From: Bog-473 sp035947875
Lineage (GTDB): Bacteria; Actinomycetota; Acidimicrobiia; Acidimicrobiales; RAAP-2
Assembly: GCA_035947875.1 (NCBI GenBank)
Contig: DASZJQ010000052.1
Coordinates: 1-17,983 of the forward strand
DNA: 17,983 nt
Direction: 5' to 3'
Below, in pieces: positions 1 to 6,638 of this stretch (the stretch's first letter is position 1; the number at the start of each line of letters is the position of its first letter). Position numbers and translations under genes: made by a program. The notes under the pieces were generated by a model that saw only the letters and a program-made list of their open reading frames with translations, did no database searches and was not told the DNA's origin.

Positions 1-450
1 GCGGCGCTTGAGCCACAAGGTGTAGACGAAGACGTAGAAGAGGGTGGCCGAGACGGCCAGGACGGCCGAGAGCAGGTTCACGGCCAGGGCCAGCTCGACG
101 AAGGCCGCCACCTCCAAGGTGAGGGCGAAGACCAGCGCCGCCCTCGGCGTCATGGCCCCGGTGACCAACGGGCGCGCCTTGGTGCGCTTCATCAGCTTGT
201 CGATGTCGCGGTCGACCACCATGTTGATGGCGTTGGCCCCGCCGGCCGCCAGCGCCCCGCCGGCCAGCGTGGCCACCATCAGCCAGAGCGACGGCAGGCC
301 CCGCTGAGCCACCACCATGGTGGGCAAGGTGGTGACCAGCAGCAGCTCGATGATGCGCGGCTTGGTCAGGGCGACATAGGCGCCGACGGTCGACCACCCC
401 GCTCGCTGACCCGCCAGGGCCGGGGCTTGGGAGGACACGTGTTCGAGCAT
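1..450 (-). CDS. ctaB: Protoheme IX farnesyltransferase (heme O synthase), partial
   Basis: This is the first 150 residues of a UbiA-family prenyltransferase that adds a farnesyl group to heme b to make heme O, the precursor of heme A for aa3-type oxidases; it is an inner-membrane enzyme. Reading the minus strand from ATG 450-448 gives the CtaB/CyoE hallmark near residues 27-34 (YVALTKPR) and the prenyl-diphosphate/Mg site N76-x3-D80-x3-D84 within NAINMVVDRDID, followed by MKRTKARPLV and further membrane helices. The remaining roughly half of the protein lies beyond the left edge. The start is supported by the family's short N-terminus before the KPR motif; the Shine-Dalgarno is weak. It diverges from the SCO-fusion gene, and its product is needed by the oxidase encoded downstream. 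Identity is near certain; only the exact start is open. Confidence 0.93.
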   Translation of the reverse strand, partial: MLEHVSSQAPALAGQRAGWSTVGAYVALTKPRIIELLLVTTLPTMVVAQRGLPSLWLMVATLAGGALAAGGANAINMVVDRDIDKLMKRTKARPLVTGAMTPRAALVFALTLEVAAFVELALAVNLLSAVLAVSATLFYVFVYTLWLKRR

Positions 451-652
451 AGGTCTCGGTACGCCGCGATGGGAATGACGCGATCGGAATGACGCGGTGC
501 CAGTGCGAGGACACGCCGGTTCAACCACAGTTGGTGCCCGCGAGATCTGAAGAAGACGGAAGCGAGGAACGTACCCGCTGTCACGGGGTTAGCCTCGGCC
601 CGTGACACACATGTGGTCTTTCCCGAGTCGATCCGGTCGGACTCTCTGATCC
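451..652. other. Divergent intergenic region between ctaB and the SCO-fusion gene
   Basis: These 202 bp separate two genes reading away from each other and must hold both promoters. I see a 14-bp tandem repeat close to the ctaB start (listed separately), but no convincing -35/-10 pair for either gene. An open frame on the minus strand here has no recognisable protein character and overlaps ctaB out of frame. Confidence 0.5.
467..494. repeat. 14-bp tandem direct repeat upstream of ctaB
   Basis: Two adjacent copies, CGATGGGAATGACG (467-480) and CGATCGGAATGACG (481-494), differ at one position. They lie 17-44 bp upstream of the ctaB start codon, where a regulator could bind. It could also be a chance duplication in GC-rich DNA. 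Confidence 0.5.
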
Positions 653-2503
653 ATGCCCGGCATGGGCCGCGGGCTACAGTCGAGCAACTCCACGGTCGCC
701 TCGGCCTTTCACGCCGCTCTTTTCCACCAGCTGTTGCTCATTCTGGTCGTTGCGGCGGTGTTGGCGATCGCCTTCAATGTCATCCGCACGATTCAGTACC
801 GCCGCCTGACGGCGGCCGGCACCACCACCTTTCCCAGTCGGCCACGGTGGGATCACGCCGAACCCCCGGCCCGCCGGATCCTGCGCGTCGGCTTCGGCCT
901 GCTGTGGGTCGTGGACGGCTTCTTGCAGTTGCAATCCTCCATGCCGCTCGGCCTCCCGACGAGCGTGATTCAGCCGACCGCCAGTTCGTCACCGGCCTGG
1001 GTCCAGCACATCGTCGCCAGCGGGGTCAACATCTGGTCGCTGCATCCCGTGCAGGCGGCCGCCGCCAGCGTCTGGATCCAGATCGGGTTGGGGCTCTGGC
1101 TCCTCGTGGCCCCCCGGGGTCTCTGGTCCCGATTCGGCGGCCTGGCCAGCGTCGGGTGGGGATTGGTTGTCTGGGTCTTCGGCGAGGCCTTCGGTGGGAT
1201 CTTCGCCCCCGGCCTCACCTGGCTCTTCGGCGCACCGGGCGCAGTGTTGATCTACTGCGTGGCGGGAGTTCTGGTGGCGCTGCCCGACCGGAGGTGGGCC
1301 ACCCCGCGCACCGGCCGCATTGTGCTGGCGGCCTCCGGGGTCTTCTTCATCGCCATGGCGGTCCTGCAGGCCTGGCCGGGACGTGGCTACTGGCAGGGGC
1401 GCCTGTCGGCGACGAACCACGGCGGCACCCTGGCCGGCATGGTGGCCCAGATGGCCCGGACGCCGCAGCCGGGCTTTCTCGCCTCGTGGGTGTCTTCCTT
1501 CGGCCGGTTCGATTCGGCGCACGGATGGGCCGTCAACTTGGTGGTCGTGATCTTCGTGGGTGGCATCGGCGTCGCCCTCTGTACAGGCCGCCGCCGTGTG
1601 GTGCTGCCGGCCGTGATCGCGGCCGTCGTGTTCTGCCTGGCCGACTGGGTTCTGGTGGAGGATCTGGGATTCCTCGGTGGAAACGGCACGGACCCCAACA
1701 GCATGGTGCCGACCGCGCTCGTCCTGGTCGCCGGCTACGTCGCCATGGTGCGGCTCCCGGTGCCGATCATCGAAACGGCGCCGGCCGACGCGCCGTCGTC
1801 AGCGCCAGGGGCCGGGCCCGAACGCCGGCGTTGGTGGGAATGGGTCACCCCCGGCTACCTGCTGCGGATGTTCGCCGCCCTGGGCGCGGTGGTGGTGGTG
1901 CTGGTCGGCACCGCGCCCATGACCCTGGCGGCCACCAATCCCAACGCCGACCCGATCATTTCGCAGGCCTTGAACGGGACGCCGAACATCGTCGACACGC
2001 CCGCACCCCCTTTCTCACTGACCAATCAACGCGGCGCTCCGGTGAGCCTGTCCAGTCTGCGGGGCCATACCATCGCCCTGACCTTCCTCGACCCGGTCTG
2101 CACATCGGACTGCCCACTCATCGCGCAGGAGTTCCGTCAGGCCGATGAGCGTCTGGGGAGCCTGAGCGCCAAGGTCGACTTCGTCGCCATCGTGGCCAAT
2201 CCCATCTACCGGTCGATCTCCTTCACCAACGCGTTCGATCGCCAGGAGGGACTGGCCCACATGGGCAACTGGCTCTATCTGACCGGGTCGTTGAGCCAGC
2301 TGCGCCGCGTCTGGAATTCCTACGGTGTCCTGGTCGAGACGTCGGGCGCGGGAGCGATGGTCGCTCACAGCGACCTGGCCTTCGTGATCGACGGCCGGGG
2401 GCACGAGCGGGCAGAGATGGAGGACGATCCGGGCGCCGGGGGACCGCAATCGTCCTCGTTCTCATCCCTCCTCCTCGCTCGCATCAGCGCCGTCGACGCG
2501 TGA
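653..2503 (+). CDS. Fusion of DoxX-like polytopic membrane protein with SCO1/SenC domain
   Basis: A 616-residue protein in two parts. Residues ~20-425 contain about ten hydrophobic helices (near 22-45, 80-98, 138-160, 167-195, 198-212, 222-240, 290-310, 315-340, 350-366, 400-425) and resemble actinobacterial DoxX-like proteins, with phrases such as WVVDGFLQLQ and FGEAFGGIFAPGLTWLFGAP. Residues ~440-616 are a thioredoxin-fold SCO domain: PAPPFSLTNQ start, copper-binding C483-x3-C487 (CTSDC) and the conserved distal His572 (HSDLAFVID). SCO proteins deliver Cu to the CuA site of COX II, outside the membrane; here the domain would be tethered by the last helix. The frame is unbroken, so the fusion is real in this sequence. 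ATG 653 was chosen; ATG 662 is an alternative and neither has a good Shine-Dalgarno. The stop overlaps the next gene's GTG. SCO assignment is firm; the membrane part's role is unknown. Confidence 0.88.
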   Translation: MPGMGRGLQSSNSTVASAFHAALFHQLLLILVVAAVLAIAFNVIRTIQYRRLTAAGTTTFPSRPRWDHAEPPARRILRVGFGLLWVVDGFLQLQSSMPLGLPTSVIQPTASSSPAWVQHIVASGVNIWSLHPVQAAAASVWIQIGLGLWLLVAPRGLWSRFGGLASVGWGLVVWVFGEAFGGIFAPGLTWLFGAPGAVLIYCVAGVLVALPDRRWATPRTGRIVLAASGVFFIAMAVLQAWPGRGYWQGRLSATNHGGTLAGMVAQMARTPQPGFLASWVSSFGRFDSAHGWAVNLVVVIFVGGIGVALCTGRRRVVLPAVIAAVVFCLADWVLVEDLGFLGGNGTDPNSMVPTALVLVAGYVAMVRLPVPIIETAPADAPSSAPGAGPERRRWWEWVTPGYLLRMFAALGAVVVVLVGTAPMTLAATNPNADPIISQALNGTPNIVDTPAPPFSLTNQRGAPVSLSSLRGHTIALTFLDPVCTSDCPLIAQEFRQADERLGSLSAKVDFVAIVANPIYRSISFTNAFDRQEGLAHMGNWLYLTGSLSQLRRVWNSYGVLVETSGAGAMVAHSDLAFVIDGRGHERAEMEDDPGAGGPQSSSFSSLLLARISAVDA

Positions 2504-3696
2504 GCGGTCGACGCGGGCGTCTCCGTGCGCTGGCGAACACGGTGGCGGTCGTCGGCCAGATCACGGCGGCCGGTGTCATCGGCGCCGTCCTTGCACCTCG
2601 TGTCGCCGAGGCCGCCACCTCGGTCCCTCCAGCTGCGCGCGCGCCCCTGGCCGCGGCCCTGACCACGGCTTCGGGGTCGTGGGCGGTAGTGGCCATGGGC
2701 CAGCGCGGCGCACCGCTGAACACGTTCTGGCAGATCTTTTTCCGCCCGTCCGGCGCGGCGTCGTGGACGCTGGTCACTCCGACCGGCGTGGCCGACAACG
2801 GGGGCCTCACGTTGACCGCCGCCGGGGACGGTTCTGTCACTGCGGGTTTCGAACCGAGTCAGCTCCTGCACTATTCGCCGCTGGCCCGGAGCGACGACGA
2901 AGGCTCGAGCTGGAGCCCGGCCCTGGTACCCGCCTCCCTGGTGGCCGGTCCCGATGCGGTGGCCGTGGCCGGCCGCTCCGGACCAGCCCTGGCACTGACG
3001 CGTCATGGCAGCGGTCAGGTTCTGGCCAGCAGCGGGTCGTTGCTCCGTTGGGCTCCGCTCTCTGGAAGCGGGAGCCCGACCGGTGCTGCCGCATCGAGGT
3101 GCGAGGTCGAGGGCCTCGATGCCGTCGCCTTCGGTCCGTCGGCCACGCCCATGGTCGGTACCGGGTGTCGCCGTCCGGGACAGGTCGGGGTGTTCGCCCG
3201 TGACGGCGGCGCCTGGCGGCTGATCGGGCCGACCCTGGCCGGCGCGTTGGCGGCGAGCAGCACCCGCGTCCTTCGGCTCAACGCATCGGGGTCCACCAGC
3301 ACCGCACTGGTAGCCGCCGCCGCGGCCGGCCACTCCGAGCTGCTCGCCCTCTGGCGCGCCCCGGCCGGGGCATGGTTGGACTCGGCGCCGCTCTCCGTCG
3401 GTCCCGCCCAACGGATTCTGGCCACGGCTGTCGGGCTGAACGGCGAGCAATTGGTGCTCCTGAGCAAGCCGGGCACCAACGGTGAGTTGGAAGTGGCGAG
3501 TGGTCCTGGCCTCGGCTGGACGGCCCTGGCGTCCCCGCCCGCCGGCACCGCGACGTTGGCGCTCATCGGTGACGGCAGCGTCGACGCCTTCAGCGTGAAC
3601 GGGAGCGGTCTGCGCATCTTCACGGTGGCTCCGCGCCAATCCACATGGGCGCTGACCCAGAGCCTGAACGTCCCCCTCGCGTACGGGTCGTCATAG
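2500..3696 (+). CDS. Secreted Asp-box (BNR/sialidase-like) protein of unknown function
   Basis: A 398-residue exported protein. The GTG start at 2500 overlaps the stop of the SCO-fusion gene (GTGA), implying translational coupling. The N-terminus is a basic stretch (RRGRLR) followed by a hydrophobic segment and an AEA cleavage site near residue 38, a typical signal peptide. The rest is rich in Ser, Gly, Ala and short beta-strand-like repeats, with one clear Asp box, S131-x-D133-x-G135-x-x-W138 (SDDEGSSW), as in sialidase/BNR beta-propellers. No catalytic sialidase residues were recognised, so an enzymatic role is not claimed. Coupling to a SCO domain hints at an extracytoplasmic role linked to oxidase biogenesis, but that is inference from position only. 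Confidence 0.8.
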   Translation: MSGRRGRLRALANTVAVVGQITAAGVIGAVLAPRVAEAATSVPPAARAPLAAALTTASGSWAVVAMGQRGAPLNTFWQIFFRPSGAASWTLVTPTGVADNGGLTLTAAGDGSVTAGFEPSQLLHYSPLARSDDEGSSWSPALVPASLVAGPDAVAVAGRSGPALALTRHGSGQVLASSGSLLRWAPLSGSGSPTGAAASRCEVEGLDAVAFGPSATPMVGTGCRRPGQVGVFARDGGAWRLIGPTLAGALAASSTRVLRLNASGSTSTALVAAAAAGHSELLALWRAPAGAWLDSAPLSVGPAQRILATAVGLNGEQLVLLSKPGTNGELEVASGPGLGWTALASPPAGTATLALIGDGSVDAFSVNGSGLRIFTVAPRQSTWALTQSLNVPLAYGSS

Positions 3697-3711
3697 TGCG
3701 GACCGGCGCCC

Positions 3712-3717
3712 TACTGT
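3712..3717 (+). promoter_or_regulatory. Candidate -10 element (TACTGT) upstream of ctaG
   Basis: TACTGT fits the actinobacterial TANNNT -10 pattern and would start transcription about position 3724, leaving a ~30-nt leader with a GGAGG Shine-Dalgarno at 3737-3741. No good -35 is visible, so this is weak; the gene may instead be read through from upstream. Confidence 0.28.
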
Positions 3718-3753
3718 GGTCCGTGTCCTCATGACCGGAGGTCGTGGCGCGCC

Positions 3754-4677
3754 GTGAACTACGTCGTCGACAACTGGAGCTTCGATCCGTCCGCCATCGT
3801 CGTGGCTGCCGTCGTGGTGTTGCACGAGATGGGCCTGGCCAACCTGCGGCGCCGGTCGGAGTCGTCACGGACCCGTCGGCGTCGCCACCGTTCATACCTC
3901 TTCTACGCCGGGCTGAGCATGATCCTGATCGCCATCATGTCGCCCATCGACTACTGGGCCGGCAGCTATTTCTTCGTGCACATGTGCGAGCACGTCCTGA
4001 TCGCCTTCTTGGCCCCGGCGCTGATCGTGCTCGGAGCACCGTGGCTGCCGCTGCTGCACGGGCTTCCCGTCGGGGTGCGCCGTCGTGCCGGTCGGGCCCT
4101 CTTGCTCGGGCGCTGGTCAGATCCGCTGCGTCGCGTGGGTCGATTCGTTGCGAACCCGTGGACGGCCCTGGTGTCGTTCAACCTGGTCATGGTGCTCTGG
4201 CACGTGCCCCTGCTCTTCGACACCGCCGAGACCAACCAGTCCGTTCACATCTGGCTGGAGCATGCCAGCTTCTTCGCCACCGGCATCCTCTTCTGGTTGA
4301 CCATCGTTCCCTCCCACCCGTTCCAGTTGAAGAAGTCGCCGCTGTGGCAGATGGGAGCCATCATCGGGACCAACATGGTCATGTTCGTCATCGCCATGTC
4401 ACTCTCGCTCTTCACGGCGACGAGCTGGTACTCCGTCTACGCACACGTCCCGGGCGTGACCCTGTCCCCGTTTGCCGATCAGCAGATCGGGGCGGCCATC
4501 CTGTGGGTCTGCGGGGACTTCTGGGCCGTTCCGGCCCTCGGGTACGTCATCAAACGGGGGATGGATGCCGAAGGCGGGTTCTCGGCCGCCATCGACCGGG
4601 TGTTCCACCGTGGCCCCGCGCCCACCGCGGAGCAATTGCGTGCGCCCGCCGTCTCGGAGGCGGGGCGGAGGGGTTGA
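3754..4677 (+). CDS. ctaG: CtaG family (Caa3_CtaG) cytochrome c oxidase assembly protein
   Basis: A 307-residue multi-spanning membrane protein of the Caa3_CtaG type, needed for maturation of caa3/aa3 oxidases and thought to act in copper handling for the CuB site. Visible features: a membrane segment near residues 13-30; the family's H76-M-x-x-H80 stretch (HMCEH) leading into LIAFLAPALIVLGAPW; H150 in LWHVPLL; H170 in LEHASFF; and a C-terminal ADQQxxAAILW motif. These conserved His/Met are plausible metal ligands. The GTG at 3754 follows a GGAGG about 12 nt upstream; GTG 3744 is in another frame. It lies between the SCO-coupled gene pair and the oxidase operon, with its own possible promoter. 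The family call is strong; the molecular mechanism of this family is not well settled. Confidence 0.9.
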   Translation: MNYVVDNWSFDPSAIVVAAVVVLHEMGLANLRRRSESSRTRRRRHRSYLFYAGLSMILIAIMSPIDYWAGSYFFVHMCEHVLIAFLAPALIVLGAPWLPLLHGLPVGVRRRAGRALLLGRWSDPLRRVGRFVANPWTALVSFNLVMVLWHVPLLFDTAETNQSVHIWLEHASFFATGILFWLTIVPSHPFQLKKSPLWQMGAIIGTNMVMFVIAMSLSLFTATSWYSVYAHVPGVTLSPFADQQIGAAILWVCGDFWAVPALGYVIKRGMDAEGGFSAAIDRVFHRGPAPTAEQLRAPAVSEAGRRG

Positions 4678-4740
4678 GGGCTGAGAGGGCTGACCGGCGA
4701 CCCTCGACTCAACGTGGGTTGTGACAGACACATCATGGTT

Positions 4741-4784
4741 GACTGATTGACGACCGATCGACGACTGATTGACAAATGATTGAC
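4741..4784. repeat. Four 11-bp direct repeats upstream of the oxidase operon
   Basis: Four head-to-tail 11-mers: GACTGATTGAC (4741-4751), GACCGATCGAC (4752-4762), GACTGATTGAC (4763-4773) and AAATGATTGAC (4774-4784). The period is about one helical turn, so copies present the same DNA face. The last copy supplies the -35 hexamer of the adjacent promoter. This looks like a regulator-binding array for the oxidase operon; no known regulator is assigned. Confidence 0.8.
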
Positions 4785-4808
4785 GGCCGACGCGCACGGC
4801 CGTAAGGT
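4780..4808 (+). promoter_or_regulatory. Sigma-70-type promoter of the oxidase operon
   Basis: TTGACG (4780-4785), a 17-bp spacer, then TAAGGT (4803-4808), which fits TANNNT. Transcription would begin near 4815, about 20 nt before the ATG at 4834. This argues against starting the downstream gene at the TTG of 4780, because that codon lies inside the -35 box. Confidence 0.65.
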
Positions 4809-4833
4809 CGCTGGCAAAGGGAACGAGCTGTGG

Positions 4834-5598
4834 ATGCCTGCTGGGGGGAGTTCGCAGCTCGAGTCACGCGAGTGGAGGACACCCCCAGTCGACGATCATC
4901 GGAGACAGATAGGGATCGGGGGCTTGGTGTCAAGACCTTGGAGGCTGGCCACAGCGATCGGGCTATTCCTCGCCGCCGTCGTGGGCATCATCTTCGCCGT
5001 GATCGCGCTGACCAATGAGCCGCCGACGGTGGACTACGCCGCCGGGCATCAGTCCGGGCAGCCGGTCGCCGTGACCATGCAGACCGTCGGCTCCTTCGGA
5101 TCGGGCAACCACCCCACATGGGTCTCCTACCTGACCCAAACGCCCCAGGGCCAATGGGTCCACACCACGCTGTGGCAGGTCCCGGCCCACACCCGGGTGA
5201 ACGTCACGATCTACAACTACGACTCGGGCAGCCCGCTGCGCAACCAGCAGATCGGGAAGGTCACCGGGACCTTCGGGAATGTGGCCCTGCTCAACGGCAA
5301 GCCGATCCGTCTCATCAACTCGAACGTCGGCAACGGCGTGGCCCACACCTTCTCCATCCCGACCCTGGGCATCAATGTGCCCTTGTTCGCCAACAACCCC
5401 AACGCCAACCTGTGCGCCGCCGCGCCGTGTCCCACCAAGTCACCGGTGCAGGTGGTCAGGTTCTCCTTCGTCTCGCCCGGCCCGGGTCAGTACCCGTGGC
5501 AGTGCTTCGTGCCGTGCGCACTGGGCTTTTTCTACGGCAACGGCGGCCCCATGCAGACCATCGGCTACATGGACGGCTTCATGAAGGTGGTGGCGTGA
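4834..5598 (+). CDS. Membrane-anchored cupredoxin-like protein with partial CuA motif
   Basis: A 254-residue protein with an N-terminal anchor helix (about residues 38-60, ATAIGLFLAAVVGIIFAVIAL) and an extracytoplasmic cupredoxin-like domain. It parallels the COX II CuA domain: H171 in VAHTFSIPTLG corresponds to COX II VIHSFWAYQLG, and C224-x3-C228 (CFVPC) corresponds to the CuA pair CSELC. The CuA His that should follow at +4 is Phe, the bridging Glu is absent, and a Met appears only at residue 240. It may bind a different copper site, or none. It is the first gene of the oxidase operon, and its stop overlaps the COX II GTG. ATG 4834 was chosen for the AAAGGGA about 11 nt upstream and the promoter just before it; GTG 4927 would also retain the helix. 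Function is inferred. Confidence 0.8.
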   Translation: MPAGGSSQLESREWRTPPVDDHRRQIGIGGLVSRPWRLATAIGLFLAAVVGIIFAVIALTNEPPTVDYAAGHQSGQPVAVTMQTVGSFGSGNHPTWVSYLTQTPQGQWVHTTLWQVPAHTRVNVTIYNYDSGSPLRNQQIGKVTGTFGNVALLNGKPIRLINSNVGNGVAHTFSIPTLGINVPLFANNPNANLCAAAPCPTKSPVQVVRFSFVSPGPGQYPWQCFVPCALGFFYGNGGPMQTIGYMDGFMKVVA

Positions 5599-6572
5599 GC
5601 GACGCCAGCCCGGCCACCGCCTCCCAAGGTGCGGCACCCGATGACACCGCGACGACCGAGCCGAGTCACTGGTGGCGCCTGATCGCCATTTGGGTCGTGC
5701 TCTCGGCCATCCTCGATCCCCTCTTCTATATCTTCGCCGGGCCGCACGTGCCCCCGGGACGGATGACCTCGACGGCCGGCGGGGCCCAGTTCGACTTCAA
5801 CGTGCTGTTCGTCATCGCCCTGCCCGTCATGCTGGGCGTCTGGATCTTCATGATCTACGCCATCGTGATGTGGCGGGCGTCACGCGGTGGGCCCGAGCCG
5901 GTCGGGGGCCCGGCAGCTCGGGGCCACATGCCGATCCAGGTCGGGTGGATCCTGACCACCACCGTGATCGTCCTCTTCCTGGCTGGCTTCGGCACCTACG
6001 AGCTCGTGCAGCCCGAGGGAGCCGGCGGCGGCCAGGGGCCCAGCCCGATCTGGACGCCCACGTCCCACACGGTGCTGCCGATTCAGGTCATCGGTCAGCA
6101 GTGGAAGTTCACGTACCGCTACCCGACCTACGGCGGGTTCGAGACCACCGAGCTGGTGATCCCCGATAACACCACCATCGCCTTCCACGTCACATCGCTC
6201 GACGTGATCCACAGCTTCTGGGCCTACCAACTGGGCGTCAAGGCCGACGCCAACCCGGCCCAGGACAACGTGGCCTTCACCACCCCGTCGCAACTGGGGA
6301 CCTTCATCGTTCGCTGCTCGGAGTTGTGCGGCATCTGGCACGGGGCCATGTACAACTCAGGCGTCGTGGTCACCCCGTCGACGTTCCAGCAGTGGGCCTT
6401 GGCGACCCGGGTCCGTCTGGCGGCCAACACGAAGCTCCTCCCACCCTTCTCGTATACCTACATTCCCGACGCCAATGGCGCCGACGGAGGGTTCTATCCC
6501 GACAATGTCGACCCCTATTCGAAGGTCCAGACCTACGGGGCCACGCCGCCCGTCCCGGCGCCGCACGGGTGA
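5595..6572 (+). CDS. ctaC: Cytochrome c oxidase subunit II
   Basis: A 325-residue COX II, which carries the dinuclear CuA centre that takes electrons from the donor and passes them to heme a. Three hydrophobic helices (about 27-50, 70-95, 112-135) precede the cupredoxin domain, where two plus a signal peptide is usual; the first may be an uncleaved signal. All CuA ligands are present: H206, C241, E243 (backbone ligand and Mg-site link), C245, H249 and M252 in CSELCGIWHGAM. The aromatic electron-entry region reads QQWKFTYRYP. No CXXCH heme c follows, so this is not a caa3-type fusion and a separate donor is required. The GTG start overlaps the upstream stop and follows GAAGGTGG. A 66-bp gap separates it from ctaD. 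Confidence 0.96.
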   Translation: MSDASPATASQGAAPDDTATTEPSHWWRLIAIWVVLSAILDPLFYIFAGPHVPPGRMTSTAGGAQFDFNVLFVIALPVMLGVWIFMIYAIVMWRASRGGPEPVGGPAARGHMPIQVGWILTTTVIVLFLAGFGTYELVQPEGAGGGQGPSPIWTPTSHTVLPIQVIGQQWKFTYRYPTYGGFETTELVIPDNTTIAFHVTSLDVIHSFWAYQLGVKADANPAQDNVAFTTPSQLGTFIVRCSELCGIWHGAMYNSGVVVTPSTFQQWALATRVRLAANTKLLPPFSYTYIPDANGADGGFYPDNVDPYSKVQTYGATPPVPAPHG

Positions 6573-6638
6573 TACGTCCATGACCACACCAACGATTCCG
6601 ACATTCCTTGTTCCCCGAGAAAAGGGCGACTGAGCACC

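Noticed and set aside
613..2148. Long plus-strand frame of about 511 codons over the SCO-fusion gene
   Set aside because: Arg/Gly/Pro/His-rich translation without domains; it is a shadow frame of the gene at 653-2503, which has SCO motifs and membrane helices.
2365..3639. Minus-strand frame of about 424 codons opposite the Asp-box protein
   Set aside because: Low-complexity Arg/Gly/Glu composition with no motifs; long antisense frames are expected in high-GC coding DNA.
4741..4784. Short repeats as a CRISPR array or replication iterons
   Set aside because: The 11-bp units are adjacent with no spacers and lie directly at a promoter; no cas, rep or origin genes are nearby.
4780..4833. Extended N-terminus of the cupredoxin gene from TTG 4780
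   Set aside because: The TTG lies inside the predicted -35 box and upstream of the expected transcription start.
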